37,727 nucleotides of DNA from JBFWQM01 sp050249455 (GCA_050249455.1 JBFWQM010000018.1:1-37727), one strand, 5' to 3'. Positions 1-9,011 are shown, counted from the stretch's first letter. Notes: a model not told the origin generated them from the letters alone. Numbers and translations: made by a program.

Positions 1-787
1 CCGTCCGGCCGATCGGCTCGGCGAAGGCGAGCCGCTCGACGTGGATGGCGGGCGGCGGCGCCGGCGAGATCGGCTCGTGCACCGCCCCCAGCGCCGCGTC
101 GAGCCGGGCCGCCACCGCGGCGCCGCAGCGCGCGGCCAGCGCCGCGCGCGGGATGTCGTAGAGCGCGCCGAGCCGGCGCAGCCCGAGCCCCTCCAGGCTG
201 GCGACGGTAGCGGGCGGCAGCCGCAGCGCCGCCACCGGCAGCGCCGCCAGCGCAGCGCGCGCCCCGCCCGGCGCGACGAGCAGGGCGTCGTCGGCGCCGT
301 AGCGCGCGGCGGCCCAGGCGGCGCCCGGCGTGTCGGCGATCGCCGCGCGCGCGGCATAGCCGAGCCGCCGCAGCCGGCCGGCGAGGTCGTCCAGCAGCGC
401 CGCCTCGCCGCCGAACAGGTGGGCGCAGCCGGTCGCCTCCAGCCATGCCCCGGCGCCGCCGCCGAGCGGGCCGGCGAGGCTGGCCGGCTCGGGCGCGGTC
501 CACGGCGAGTAGCGGCCGCACCATGCGGCGAGCGCGGCCAGCGCGGCGGCATCGGCGTCGGGCTCGGCCGGCACGGTGAGCAGGTCCGGCACCACCGCGC
601 GGGCGGCGGCCAGGGGCAGGCCGGGCGCGACGCCGAGGTCCTCCGCCGCCGGGTTGGCCGCGGCGACCAGCAGCCGGCCGTGCGCCGCCGCCACGGTGGC
701 GAACGGGCTATCCCGCCAGCCGGGCCGGCTGCGGCACAGCCGGTCGGTCGCGAACCGCGGCAGCCACAGCGAAATCACCCGTCTCAT
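1..787 (-). CDS. imuB: ImuB, Y-family polymerase-like mutagenesis protein (C-terminus off the window)
   Basis: Non-catalytic Y-family polymerase homologue that links ImuA and the error-prone polymerase ImuC (DnaE2) to the beta clamp in SOS mutagenesis. The 262 visible residues start at an ATG (787) and open with the MRRVISLWLPRF signature of ImuB. The position where active Y-family enzymes carry a metal-binding Asp is not acidic here, as expected for ImuB. Palm and finger-like sequence follows, including WCGRYSPW, GCAHLFGGE and an HhH-like stretch (SLEGLGLRRLGALYDIPR, about residues 215-232). The clamp-binding C-terminal tail lies beyond the left edge. The start sits 80 nt inside imuA, so the two are translationally coupled. 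A dnaE2/imuC gene is expected just downstream, off the window, but cannot be seen. Identification is confident from sequence and context. Confidence 0.93.
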   Translation of the reverse strand, partial: MRRVISLWLPRFATDRLCRSRPGWRDSPFATVAAAHGRLLVAAANPAAEDLGVAPGLPLAAARAVVPDLLTVPAEPDADAAALAALAAWCGRYSPWTAPEPASLAGPLGGGAGAWLEATGCAHLFGGEAALLDDLAGRLRRLGYAARAAIADTPGAAWAAARYGADDALLVAPGGARAALAALPVAALRLPPATVASLEGLGLRRLGALYDIPRAALAARCGAAVAARLDAALGAVHEPISPAPPPAIHVERLAFAEPIGRT

Positions 788-1514
788 CGTGCCACTCCAT
801 CGCCCACCGGCGCGGGCTGCCGCCGCGGCAGCGGAACAGCTCGACGTCCCAGCGCGCCGGCCCTAGCCCGCCGCCCCGGTCGCTGCCGGCATCCCCTGTG
901 GCCGGCGCCGCGGCCACCCGCCAGCGGGTCAGCGCCGCGCTGGGGCCGAGGTCCCAGGCGCGCGGGCGGACCAGCAGCGCGGTCACCCCGCCGGCCTCGG
1001 CGGCGAGCTGCAGCCGCCGCGTGGCGGTCAGCGCGGCGGCCGAGACCTCCGCCACCACGGCGGCGAGGCCGGGGCAGCGCAGCCCTTCCTCCATCGCCCA
1101 CAGCGCGTCCGAATCGCGCCGGGCGTGGACGACGACCAGCCGCCCGGGGTCGAGGCCGCCGCGGCCGAGCCCCGGCGCGTACAGCCCGCCGGCGTCCAGC
1201 ACCGGCGCGCGCACGCACCACAGCACCGCGCCGCCGCCGTCCTGCGCCAGCCGCCCGGCCAGCGCCGCGGCGAAGCCGGTGCCGGCCCCGGCGTCCATCG
1301 CCACCGCCTCGTGCAGCGCGCCGCGCGGCAGCCCGCCCCACGGCAGCGCGGCATCCACAGCGCGCACGCCGAACCGCACCACGCCGTGCGCGGCGGCGTC
1401 GCTCCCCTCGATCACCCGCACCCGGGCGCGCAGGCCGGCGAGGTCGGCGGACGGGGCGGCGGGAGAGGGCGAGGCGAGCGCCATGACGGCATTCCGGGCT
1501 GGCATGATGTTCAT
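708..1514 (-). CDS. imuA: ImuA, RecA-like SOS mutagenesis protein
   Basis: ImuA is a RecA-related accessory protein of the LexA-controlled ImuA-ImuB-DnaE2 translesion cassette. The 268-residue product has the family's FGVRAVDAALPWGGLPRGALHE segment (split: FGVRAVDAAL then GGLPRGALHE), a central RRDSDALWAMEEGLRC stretch, LLVRPRAWDLGPSAAL near residue 190 and the closing WxVELFRCRGG / EWHDETGDF block. Length is normal for ImuA (about 240-270). The furthest ATG (1514) lies inside the LexA box, so translation may really begin at ATG 1505 or 1484 (MALASPSP); no convincing Shine-Dalgarno decides it. imuB begins inside its 3' end. Expression should be SOS-induced. Confidence 0.92.
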   Translation of the reverse strand: MNIMPARNAVMALASPSPAAPSADLAGLRARVRVIEGSDAAAHGVVRFGVRAVDAALPWGGLPRGALHEAVAMDAGAGTGFAAALAGRLAQDGGGAVLWCVRAPVLDAGGLYAPGLGRGGLDPGRLVVVHARRDSDALWAMEEGLRCPGLAAVVAEVSAAALTATRRLQLAAEAGGVTALLVRPRAWDLGPSAALTRWRVAAAPATGDAGSDRGGGLGPARWDVELFRCRGGSPRRWAMEWHDETGDFAVAAAVRDRPAVPQPARLAG

Positions 1515-1523
1515 GTTTTGTTC
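1509..1523 (-). promoter_or_regulatory. LexA (SOS) box of imuAB
   Basis: The 15 bases are a perfect direct repeat GTTC-N7-GTTC (GAAC-N7-GAAC on the coding strand), the known LexA operator of alphaproteobacteria. It overlaps the most upstream imuA ATG, so LexA would block the promoter/start region directly. The nearest gene on the other side, a TRAP permease, starts 130 nt away and is unlikely to be SOS-controlled. Confidence 0.85.
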
Positions 1524-1652
1524 TAATCGCTCGACGTCGCGGAGTCAATCCGCCGAATGCTCCTCCGCGGTCGCTCCCGCCGTTGGACAGCCCGCGCGAA
1601 ATGGGGCACAGTGCCGCCGCTTCAAGGCGGGGACGGCAAGGAAGAACGAACG

Positions 1653-2219
1653 ATGGCGACCGAGAAGGCACCCCTCACCGGGATCGACAAGGGGCTGGAG
1701 CTGGTGCTGGTCAAGCTGCCGCGCGCCATCATCGGCACGCTGATTCTGATCGGCATCGCGATCAACTTCGCCAACGTGATCGGGCGCTACCTCTTCCTGT
1801 CGCCGATCATCTGGGCCGAGGAGATCCTCATCTACATCATGGTGTGGTGCGTGTTCATCGGCACCGTGCTGGTGACCTGGGAAGGCCGCCACCTCAGGAT
1901 GGACCTGCTGTCGTCGACCCTGAAAGGGACCCCGCGCTACCTCGTGAACACCGTGGTCACCGTCGTGACGATCGCCGTGCTGGCCTTCGTCATCCCCAAG
2001 TCGTGGGGCGTGGTGGAGATGATGGGCCGGCTCGACCAGCGCAGCGTGGTATCGGAGATCCCGATGACCATCCCGCACTTCGCCATCGCCTTCGGCTTCA
2101 TCATGATGCTGCTCACCGTGATCGTGCGGTTGCGCACCAACATCACCGGCCGCTTCGAGACCGAGATCGACGAGCTCGCCGCCAACTACAAGGACGAGTC
2201 GGCGACCCTGCAGCGATAG
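1653..2219 (+). CDS. TRAP transporter small permease (DctQ-type)
   Basis: Small membrane subunit of a tripartite ATP-independent periplasmic transporter, which imports organic acids using an ion gradient. The 188-residue protein has four predicted membrane spans (roughly residues 22-44, 55-77, 95-118 and 142-164). It also carries the DctQ hallmarks NFANVIGRYLF, WAEEILIYIMVW and EGRHLRMD. The ATG at 1653 is preceded by AAGGAAG at a good distance; the longer in-frame extension has no protein-like features. A flavin oxidoreductase follows 19 nt downstream. The matching large permease is nearby but on the opposite strand, and no periplasmic DctP binding protein is in the window. Substrate unknown. 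Confidence 0.9.
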   Translation: MATEKAPLTGIDKGLELVLVKLPRAIIGTLILIGIAINFANVIGRYLFLSPIIWAEEILIYIMVWCVFIGTVLVTWEGRHLRMDLLSSTLKGTPRYLVNTVVTVVTIAVLAFVIPKSWGVVEMMGRLDQRSVVSEIPMTIPHFAIAFGFIMMLLTVIVRLRTNITGRFETEIDELAANYKDESATLQR

Positions 2220-2238
2220 CGGCGGAGTGCCGGCGGCG

Positions 2239-3303
2239 ATGCAGTTCGGCATCAACCTCGCGCCGTCGGCCGACTCCTGGACGCTGGTGAAGAAGGCCGA
2301 GGAACTCGGCCTCGCCCACGCCTGGTTCATCGACAGCCAGCTCATCAACGCCGACGTCTTCGTGGCGATGACCGCCGCCGCGATGGCGACGGCGCGCATC
2401 CATCTCGGCACCGGCATGCTGATCCCGTCGAACCGGATCGCGCCGGTGGCGGCCAACGCGCTCGCCTCGCTCAACAAGCTGGCGCCGGGACGGATCCATT
2501 TCGGCGTCGCCACCGGCTTCACCGCGCGGCGCACCATGGGGCTGGGGCCGATCCGGCTCGCCGAGCTCAAGGAATACATCCGCGTCGTCCAGGGCCTGCT
2601 CGCCGGCGAGACGGTGGAGTGGGAGAACGAGGGCGTGCGGCGCAAGATCCGCTTCCTCAACCCCGACCTCGACCAGATCAACCTGGCCGACCCGATCCCG
2701 CTCCACATCTCGGCGCTGGCGCCGCGCATCCGTGCCATGACGGCGGAGATGGGCGCGCGCTGGGTGGTGCCGATCGGCAGCGTCGAGGGCGCGCGCACGA
2801 CGTTCGAGGCGATCCGCGACAGCTGGCTCGCCGCCGGCCGCGACCCGGCCGACCTCTACGTCAGCGCCGTCGGCAGCGGCTGCGTGCTGGCCGACGGCGA
2901 GCCCTACGACAGCCCGCGCGCCAAGGCGCAGGCGGGGCCCGGCGCGACGGTGGCGCTGCACGACATGGCGGAGGCGGCCGAGTACGGCACGCGCCAGTTC
3001 CGCGTCCCGCCGCACCTGGAATCGGCGGTCGAGGCGTTCAAGAAGATCCACGCGTCCTACGAGCCGGCCGACGCGCGCTACCTGACGCTCCACCGCGGCC
3101 ACCTGATGATCGTGCGGCCGGAGGAGGAGCGGCTGGTCACCGCGGAGATGATCCGGTCGATGACCATCACCGGCCGCAAGGAGGAGCTGCGCGACAAGCT
3201 GCGCGAGCTCCGGACCATCGGCTTCCGCCAGTTCACCACCCACGTCCGCTACGGCCAGCCGGCGATGCTGCACGACTGGGCCGAGGTCTTCGCCGGCGTC
3301 TGA
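2239..3303 (+). CDS. LLM-class (luciferase-like) flavin-dependent oxidoreductase
   Basis: Member of the bacterial luciferase/F420-FMN oxidoreductase TIM-barrel superfamily. The N-terminus (MQFGINLAPSADSW, AEELGLAHAWFIDSQ) and the segment HLGTGMLIPSNRIAPVAAN are typical, as are LAPGRIHFGVATGF and the C-terminal TGRKEELRDKLREL. At 354 residues it is the usual size. ATG 2239 is preferred (GGCGGAG 11 nt upstream); an in-frame GTG at 2227 is the alternative. It follows the TRAP small permease by 19 nt and probably shares its transcript, suggesting oxidation of an imported compound (inference). Substrate and cofactor (FMN or F420) cannot be read from the sequence. Confidence 0.88.
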   Translation: MQFGINLAPSADSWTLVKKAEELGLAHAWFIDSQLINADVFVAMTAAAMATARIHLGTGMLIPSNRIAPVAANALASLNKLAPGRIHFGVATGFTARRTMGLGPIRLAELKEYIRVVQGLLAGETVEWENEGVRRKIRFLNPDLDQINLADPIPLHISALAPRIRAMTAEMGARWVVPIGSVEGARTTFEAIRDSWLAAGRDPADLYVSAVGSGCVLADGEPYDSPRAKAQAGPGATVALHDMAEAAEYGTRQFRVPPHLESAVEAFKKIHASYEPADARYLTLHRGHLMIVRPEEERLVTAEMIRSMTITGRKEELRDKLRELRTIGFRQFTTHVRYGQPAMLHDWAEVFAGV

Positions 3304-3333
3304 CGCCCATCCGGATCCGGGCCGAAACGGCGA

Positions 3334-3354
3334 CGGCCGGGCAATGCCCGGCCG
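3334..3354. terminator. GC-rich hairpin between convergent genes
   Basis: A perfect 9-bp stem (CGGCCGGGC / GCCCGGCCG) with loop AAT lies between the stops of the oxidoreductase and the TRAP large permease. It lacks a T-run on either side, so it may act as a weak or factor-assisted bidirectional terminator or merely protect mRNA ends. Confidence 0.4.
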
Positions 3355-3379
3355 CCGGCTGCGTCCAGGCGTCGCGCCC

Positions 3380-4651
3380 TCAGACGAACTTGGTCAGGTA
3401 CATCGAGATCCAGGGCACGTAGGTGACCAGCACCAGCGCGATGATGTTGATGATGATGAACGGCACCAAGCCGGGGTAGAGCACGGTCAGCTTCACCCGG
3501 AACAGCGCCTGGCAGATGAAGATGTTGAGGCCGAACGGCGGGGTGAACATGCCGATGGCGAGGTTCACCGTCATGATGATGCCGAAGTGGATCAGGTTGA
3601 CGTCCACCGCCTTCATCACCGGCACCAGGAGCGGCGTCAAGATCAGGATGGCCGAGGCCGGGTCGATCAGCGCGCCGACGATCAGCAGCAGGACGTTGAC
3701 GACCAGCAGCACCTCGATCTGGCCCATGTTCAGGCTCTGGATCAGCGCGACGATCGACTGCGGAACGCCCGAGACGGTGAGCAGCCAGGAGAACACGCCG
3801 GCTGCCGCCACGATGATCGTCACCTGGGCGGTCAGGTACATCGAGGCGACGGCGACCCGCCACAGGCCGGCGATGTCGAGCTCGCGGTAGACCAGCATCG
3901 CGACGATGACCGCATAGACGCCGGCCATGCCGGCCGCCTCGGTCGGCGAGAACACGCCGAGATAGATGCCGCCCAGGATGATGCCCGGCGTGCCGAGCGC
4001 CCAGACGGCGCTTTTGCTGGTGCGCCACAGCCGCCCCCAGCTGAAGCCGTCGGCGTCGGAGATGTCGTTCTTGTGCGCGTAAAAGTAGATGTAGATCGCG
4101 AGCAGCAGGCCGATCAGCAGGCCCGGGAAGATGCCGCCGACGAAGAGGTGCGCCACCGACTGCTCGGCCGACGCGCCGTAGAGGATCATCGAGATCGACG
4201 GCGGGATGATGATCGCGATCGCGCCGGAGGAGCAGATCAGCCCGGCGGTGAATTTCTCGCCGTAGCCGCGCTCGATCAGCGGGTTGTAGAGCAGCTTGCC
4301 CACGGCCGCGACCGTCGCCGGGCTCGACCCCGACATCGCGCCCATCATTTCGCTGGTGCCCACGGTCGCGTAGGCCAGGTTGCCGCGCAGGCCGCCGAAC
4401 ACGGCGGTGGTGAACTCCACCAGGCGGCGCGAGATGCCGCCCTGGCTCATGACCTCGCCGGCGAAGATGAAGTATGGGACGGCGAGGAGCGCGAACTTGT
4501 CCACGCTGCCGAACATCACCTGGTGCATGATCGACGTCGGCACGTTCATGAAGAACAGCAGCACGATGGCCGATGTCGCCAGCAGAATGATGAAGATCGG
4601 GAACCCCAGGAGCAGAAGCACCAGGGGCGTGATGATCATTGCCCAATCCAT
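3380..4651 (-). CDS. TRAP transporter large permease (DctM-type)
   Basis: Large ion-coupled translocation subunit of a TRAP transporter. The 423-residue product has about a dozen hydrophobic spans and clear DctM signatures: LLAVPYFIFAGEVM near residue 60, GTSEMMGAMSGSSPATVAAVG near 100 (family motif around SGSSPA), SSGAIAIIIPPSI near 145 and GMFTPPFGLNIF near 380. ATG 4651 follows GAGGTG; an in-frame GTG at 4663 is the alternative start. It is convergent to the small permease and oxidoreductase rather than fused or adjacent to a dctQ on its own strand. Whether it pairs with the small permease at 1653 is inference. Confidence 0.92.
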   Translation of the reverse strand: MDWAMIITPLVLLLLGFPIFIILLATSAIVLLFFMNVPTSIMHQVMFGSVDKFALLAVPYFIFAGEVMSQGGISRRLVEFTTAVFGGLRGNLAYATVGTSEMMGAMSGSSPATVAAVGKLLYNPLIERGYGEKFTAGLICSSGAIAIIIPPSISMILYGASAEQSVAHLFVGGIFPGLLIGLLLAIYIYFYAHKNDISDADGFSWGRLWRTSKSAVWALGTPGIILGGIYLGVFSPTEAAGMAGVYAVIVAMLVYRELDIAGLWRVAVASMYLTAQVTIIVAAAGVFSWLLTVSGVPQSIVALIQSLNMGQIEVLLVVNVLLLIVGALIDPASAILILTPLLVPVMKAVDVNLIHFGIIMTVNLAIGMFTPPFGLNIFICQALFRVKLTVLYPGLVPFIIINIIALVLVTYVPWISMYLTKFV

Positions 4652-4998
4652 GCGCGTTCCCACCTCTCCCCCCGTCGATTCGGCGACGAGGATTTGACTT
4701 CGTCGGTCGTGTTCTCCATGTCAGCGCGGTTCGGCAGGGGCGTGGCCCCGAGCCTTCCACGTCTTCTACGCACGCGTTCGAGCGGTCCGGCTTTTGACCT
4801 GCCGGTACCCGCCGTCGCGGTTTTGTATACCCGGCGACGTCCGAAGAGCCTGGCGGCGCCGCACCTGGACGCCGCCGTGACGACCGCGGGTGTTTATCTC
4901 AATTTTGTGGCGTCGGCAACGCCGCGGCTTCGCCGTATCGAACGGCTGCGCGCGGCGGCATAGGGGTTTCGACGGATGCGCCGCCGCGTAAGCGCGGT
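4652..4998. other. 347-nt intergenic region upstream of the TRAP large permease
   Basis: No convincing gene. This is the promoter side of the TRAP large permease and the downstream side of the tauE-like gene. It contains TTTTGTATACCC (about 4822-4833), whose GTATAC core resembles GntR/FadR-type operators; this is a weak, single-site resemblance. A short stem CCGCG-TAAG-CGCGG (4984-4997) precedes the tauE stop and could end that transcript, though without a T-run. Confidence 0.35.
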
Positions 4999-5757
4999 TC
5001 AGGCGAGCAGTGGCGTCAGGCCGTCGTAGAGCAACTTGAGGCCGGAGCCGAACATCATCGCGTAGGAGATGCGGTACACCCACGCCTCCGACAGCCAGCC
5101 GGTCAGCCGCGCGCCGATCACCGTGCCGATGGCGGCCAGCGGCGCCAGCACCAGCGCCGTCGTCATGTTGGTCGGGTTGAGCAGGCCGATCCACCAGTAC
5201 GGCAGCAGCTTGGCGTAGTTCACGATGGCGTAGAAGATGACGATGGTGGCGACGAGCTGGCGCTTCTCCATGCGCTGCGGCAGCAGGTAGATGTTGGTCG
5301 CCGGCCCGCCCAGGTGGATCATGAAGCTGGTCAGCCCGGCGATCGAGCCCCAGAACAGGCCCATCCGCCGCGACTGCACCCTGGGCGCCCGCCGCCGCCG
5401 GCCGCGCAACCAGTGGTCGAGCGGGAAGCCGACCGCCAGGGTGCCGACCACCAGCCGCAAGGTCTGGTCGTCGAGGTAACGGAAGGTCAGGGCGCCGACC
5501 GCGATCCCGGCCAGCGCGCCCGGCACCAGCACCGCCATGTTCGGCCGGCTCCACTCGCGCCGGTACACCCACGCGCCGACCAGGTCCATCAGGCACAGCA
5601 AGGGCAGCATGATCGCCGCCGCCTGGGTCGGCGGGATGATCATCGCGATCAGCAGCAGGCCGGCGAAGGCGAGCCCGCCGCCGAAGCCGCCCTTCGAGAC
5701 GCCGGCAAGCGTCACCGCCGGCGCGGCGACCAGGTAGAACAGCGGATCGGTGATCAA
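4999..5757 (-). CDS. TauE/SafE-family membrane exporter
   Basis: Integral membrane protein of the sulfite exporter TauE/SafE family (DUF81), whose members export sulfite, sulfonates or other small anions. The 252 residues contain seven to eight hydrophobic spans. Family landmarks are GVSKGGFGGGLAFAG near residue 18 and the second-half repeat GSIAGLTSFMIHLGGPATNIY near 137. The frame is closed upstream by a TGA, so translation must start at or after the TTG at 5757. A GTGAGG Shine-Dalgarno overlaps the stop codon of the upstream SAM hydrolase 12 nt away, showing tight operon coupling. Substrate is unknown; link to sulfur or sulfite is only family-based. Confidence 0.88.
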   Translation of the reverse strand: MITDPLFYLVAAPAVTLAGVSKGGFGGGLAFAGLLLIAMIIPPTQAAAIMLPLLCLMDLVGAWVYRREWSRPNMAVLVPGALAGIAVGALTFRYLDDQTLRLVVGTLAVGFPLDHWLRGRRRRAPRVQSRRMGLFWGSIAGLTSFMIHLGGPATNIYLLPQRMEKRQLVATIVIFYAIVNYAKLLPYWWIGLLNPTNMTTALVLAPLAAIGTVIGARLTGWLSEAWVYRISYAMMFGSGLKLLYDGLTPLLA

Positions 5758-5769
5758 GCGGGGCGGGCC

Positions 5770-6501
5770 TCACGCGGCATTCGGCGCGATCGCGACGGGC
5801 GTCCCGACGGCAATGCCGAGCGCATGATCGGCCCGGCCCCGATTCACGGCAATCTCGGCGAGGCCGCAGGAGTTCGCATACCAGAACGGCGCGCCCGGCG
5901 CGGCGTCGCCGAACGTCCGTTGCCGCGCCAGGCGGCGGCCGGCCACCGCCAACACCGCGTCCGCCGGCAGCGTCGCCGCGCGCAGCCCGGTCATCGCATT
6001 GCCGTAGCCGTCGACGTAGACGACCTCGGCCAGGTCGTCCGGCCAGTCCGGACGGCCGAGGCCGTCGGCGGGCTCGAGCGCGACCGGCCGGCCGGTCGCC
6101 AGCAGCGCGGCGACCGGGGCGAACAGGTCGCGGCCGTGGAAGCTGGGCGACAGCGCCGCCGGACGCCAGCCGATGCGGAAGCCCCGCGCGGCGGCGGCCC
6201 GCCGGGCGACGACCTCGAACAGGCCGTTGCCCGGCCCGACGAAGCGGCGGCCGTCCGCCTCGACCACGACCGGCGGGCGGTCGCCGCCGACGCCGGGGTC
6301 GACTACGCCCACCACCACCGCGTCGGCCGGCAGCGCGTCGCTCAGCGCCGCCAGCAGATAGGCCGCCGGCCGCGGCCGGAAGGCCGGGGCGTCGTGCATC
6401 AGGTCGATCACCGGCACCCCCGGCGCCGATGCCGCCAGCACGGCTCTCATCTGACCGACATACGGCCCCGCCAGTCCGAAGTCGGTGAACAGCACAATCA
6501 T
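5770..6501 (-). CDS. S-adenosylmethionine hydroxide adenosyltransferase (DUF62, SAM hydrolase)
   Basis: Family that attacks SAM with water/hydroxide to give adenosine and methionine; its relatives include the actinobacterial fluorinase and chlorinase. Visible signatures in the 243-residue protein are IVLFTDFG at the N-terminus, GVVDPGVGG near residue 80, FVGPGNGLF near 100, SFHGRDLFAPVA near 135 and YVDGYGNAMTG near 180. ATG 6501 is chosen because it gives the family N-terminus and follows GGAGGGGG; an upstream in-frame start at 6546 adds a basic unrelated stretch. Halogenase activity is not suggested. It is the first gene of a two-gene unit with the TauE/SafE exporter. Confidence 0.88.
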   Translation of the reverse strand: MIVLFTDFGLAGPYVGQMRAVLAASAPGVPVIDLMHDAPAFRPRPAAYLLAALSDALPADAVVVGVVDPGVGGDRPPVVVEADGRRFVGPGNGLFEVVARRAAAARGFRIGWRPAALSPSFHGRDLFAPVAALLATGRPVALEPADGLGRPDWPDDLAEVVYVDGYGNAMTGLRAATLPADAVLAVAGRRLARQRTFGDAAPGAPFWYANSCGLAEIAVNRGRADHALGIAVGTPVAIAPNAA

Positions 6502-6639
6502 GGCGCGCCCCCTCCGCCGGGCCGTCCGCACGCCGGTCGCGATCAATCTGTCGCGCCGGTGTCGGTCATCTTTACATCCCGGGCGCCGGTTTGTGCGGGG
6601 CTACGCGTTAACCGGATGAACAAGAACGAATGTGCCGAT

Positions 6640-6656
6640 TTGGCACATGGCTTGCT
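6640..6656 (+). promoter_or_regulatory. Sigma-54 (RpoN) -24/-12 promoter of the PEP-CTERM gene
   Basis: TTGGCACA-N4-TTGCT matches the sigma-54 consensus (TTGGCACG-N4-TTGCW) at nearly every position. The GG (6642-6643) and GC (6654-6655) doublets have the required 10-base spacing. Predicted transcription start is near 6667, 20 nt before ATG 6687. A perfect inverted repeat TGTGCC-N5-GGCACA (6631-6647) overlaps the -24 element and may bind a regulator. PEP-CTERM genes in other bacteria are known to be controlled by PrsK/PrsR and RpoN, which fits. Confidence 0.8.
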
Positions 6657-6686
6657 TTTTATACGCATTCGATCCGAGGCAGTAGT

Positions 6687-7769
6687 ATGAGGAGAATCAA
6701 AGGGATGTTACGCAACCTTAGAGTGGCCGCCCTCGCCGCGACAGCGTGCGCGTTGTGGTTGAACGGCGCGAACGCCGCCACGATCACCTATTTCGCGGCC
6801 ACCAGCAGCTTCGGCGCCCCGGCGCCGAGTTCGGACCAGCGCGTCGACAACGGCGCCGGCGCGTCCAGCGCGACCAGTTTCACCGCCCCGTTCGTGTGGG
6901 GCGGCAGCTCCACGGTCCAGACCAGCGACTTCTTCGGCAGCGCCACGGCGAACCTGGCGACCGGGGCGTTGCGCGCGAGCTCGTCGGTCGTCAACACGGC
7001 GCCGAGCTCGGGGCCGGTGCTTCCGCTCGGGCAGCGCACCCACACGAATTCCTCCAGCGCGACGTTCGGCGACACCTTCACGATCCAGCGCGCCGGACCT
7101 TTGGTCGCCGACGGCACGGCCAGGCTGGTGCTGACGATCGACGGCACCTTCACCGTCCCCGGCGGAGTCGATTTCGCGTCGACCTTCGACCAGTTCGGCA
7201 GCCCGCAGGCCTACAACTTCTTCGAGTTCTGGGCCGGGCTGACCACGCGACAGGTCGGCTCCTTCGACCTCGCGGCCGAAGCGTCCGCGCTCGACCCGTC
7301 CGACTTCCCCGACTTCGACAGCTACCTGGCCGCGGCGTTGGCGCTCAGCGCCCATATCGACTCGCTGAAGCTCGGCTCGGCCTTCGTGCAGCAGCATTCC
7401 AACCAGGCGATGGCGGACGACCTGGCCGACCTTCTGGGCGTCACCGTCGCGCTGGCGCACGGCGGCGCGGCGACGGCGACCATTTCGCTCGACATCCCGC
7501 TTGCCGCCGACCTGACGGCGTTCGAGTGGGAAGCGAACCTGTTCACGCGGGTCGCGCTCGACTCGTCGGTGTTCGGCACGCTGACGGCCGACTTCGGCAA
7601 TACGGCGATCGTCTCGCTGGTGCTGCCGGAAGGCTATGCGCTGATGCCGGCGTCGGACGTGTTCCCGACCGCCAACGTCGTGGTCGCCGCGGTGCCGGAG
7701 CCGGGCACGCTGGCCGTGCTGGGCTTCGGCGTGATCGGCCTGGTCGCGCTGCGCCGCCGTTCGCGCTGA
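6687..7769 (+). CDS. Secreted PEP-CTERM sorting-domain protein
   Basis: Exported protein of unknown function that ends with a PEP-CTERM exosortase-targeting signal. A Sec signal peptide (LRVAALAATACALWL, cleavage near ANA-ATI) occupies the N-terminus. The body is rich in Ser, Thr, Ala and Gly, with alternating hydrophobic residues suggesting a beta-rich extracellular domain. The last 25 residues are VPEPGTLAVLG, a hydrophobic span and the basic tail RRRSR. Start choice: ATG 6687, with ATG 6705 (AGGAGA 10 nt upstream) equally plausible; the open frame back to 6630 is excluded because it crosses the sigma-54 promoter. No exosortase (EpsH/XrtA) is in the window, so processing must be provided elsewhere. 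Likely a biofilm or floc-associated surface protein (inference from family). Confidence 0.88.
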   Translation: MRRIKGMLRNLRVAALAATACALWLNGANAATITYFAATSSFGAPAPSSDQRVDNGAGASSATSFTAPFVWGGSSTVQTSDFFGSATANLATGALRASSSVVNTAPSSGPVLPLGQRTHTNSSSATFGDTFTIQRAGPLVADGTARLVLTIDGTFTVPGGVDFASTFDQFGSPQAYNFFEFWAGLTTRQVGSFDLAAEASALDPSDFPDFDSYLAAALALSAHIDSLKLGSAFVQQHSNQAMADDLADLLGVTVALAHGGAATATISLDIPLAADLTAFEWEANLFTRVALDSSVFGTLTADFGNTAIVSLVLPEGYALMPASDVFPTANVVVAAVPEPGTLAVLGFGVIGLVALRRRSR

Positions 7770-7790
7770 CCGGCCGGGGTCGTCGCCGCG

Positions 7791-8831
<1,041 letters not shown>

Positions 8832-8954
8832 GCAGGTCCCCCGACCCCTTCTTGCTTAAGCAGGCAGCGGCCATCCCCACGACGGCCGGTGCGCGGCCGG
8901 TTGTCGCATGCGGTTGCATTACTTTCCGTTAACGGGCGACGCCAAAACCCTCCC

Positions 8955-8983
8955 TTGTGGGCGCCGGACCGCCAAAATATATT
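8955..8983 (+). promoter_or_regulatory. Predicted sigma-70 promoter of the MaoC gene
   Basis: TTGTGG (8955-8960), a 17-base spacer and TATATT (8978-8983) form a good housekeeping promoter, with start expected about 8990, some 20 nt before the MaoC ATG. The A/T-rich patch stands out in a very GC-rich background. Confidence 0.6.
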
Positions 8984-9011
8984 GCACCGCACCCGCTCAA
9001 GGAGCCCGAGG

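Noticed and set aside
41..1486. Long plus-strand frame opposite imuA-imuB
   Set aside because: Arg/Ala/Gly/Pro-rich low-complexity translation, typical of the antisense frame of GC-rich genes; imuA and imuB on the minus strand have recognisable family motifs.
4766..5773. 335-codon minus-strand frame over the tauE-like gene
   Set aside because: The alternative frame in the same place has clear TauE/SafE membrane motifs; this one is low-complexity.
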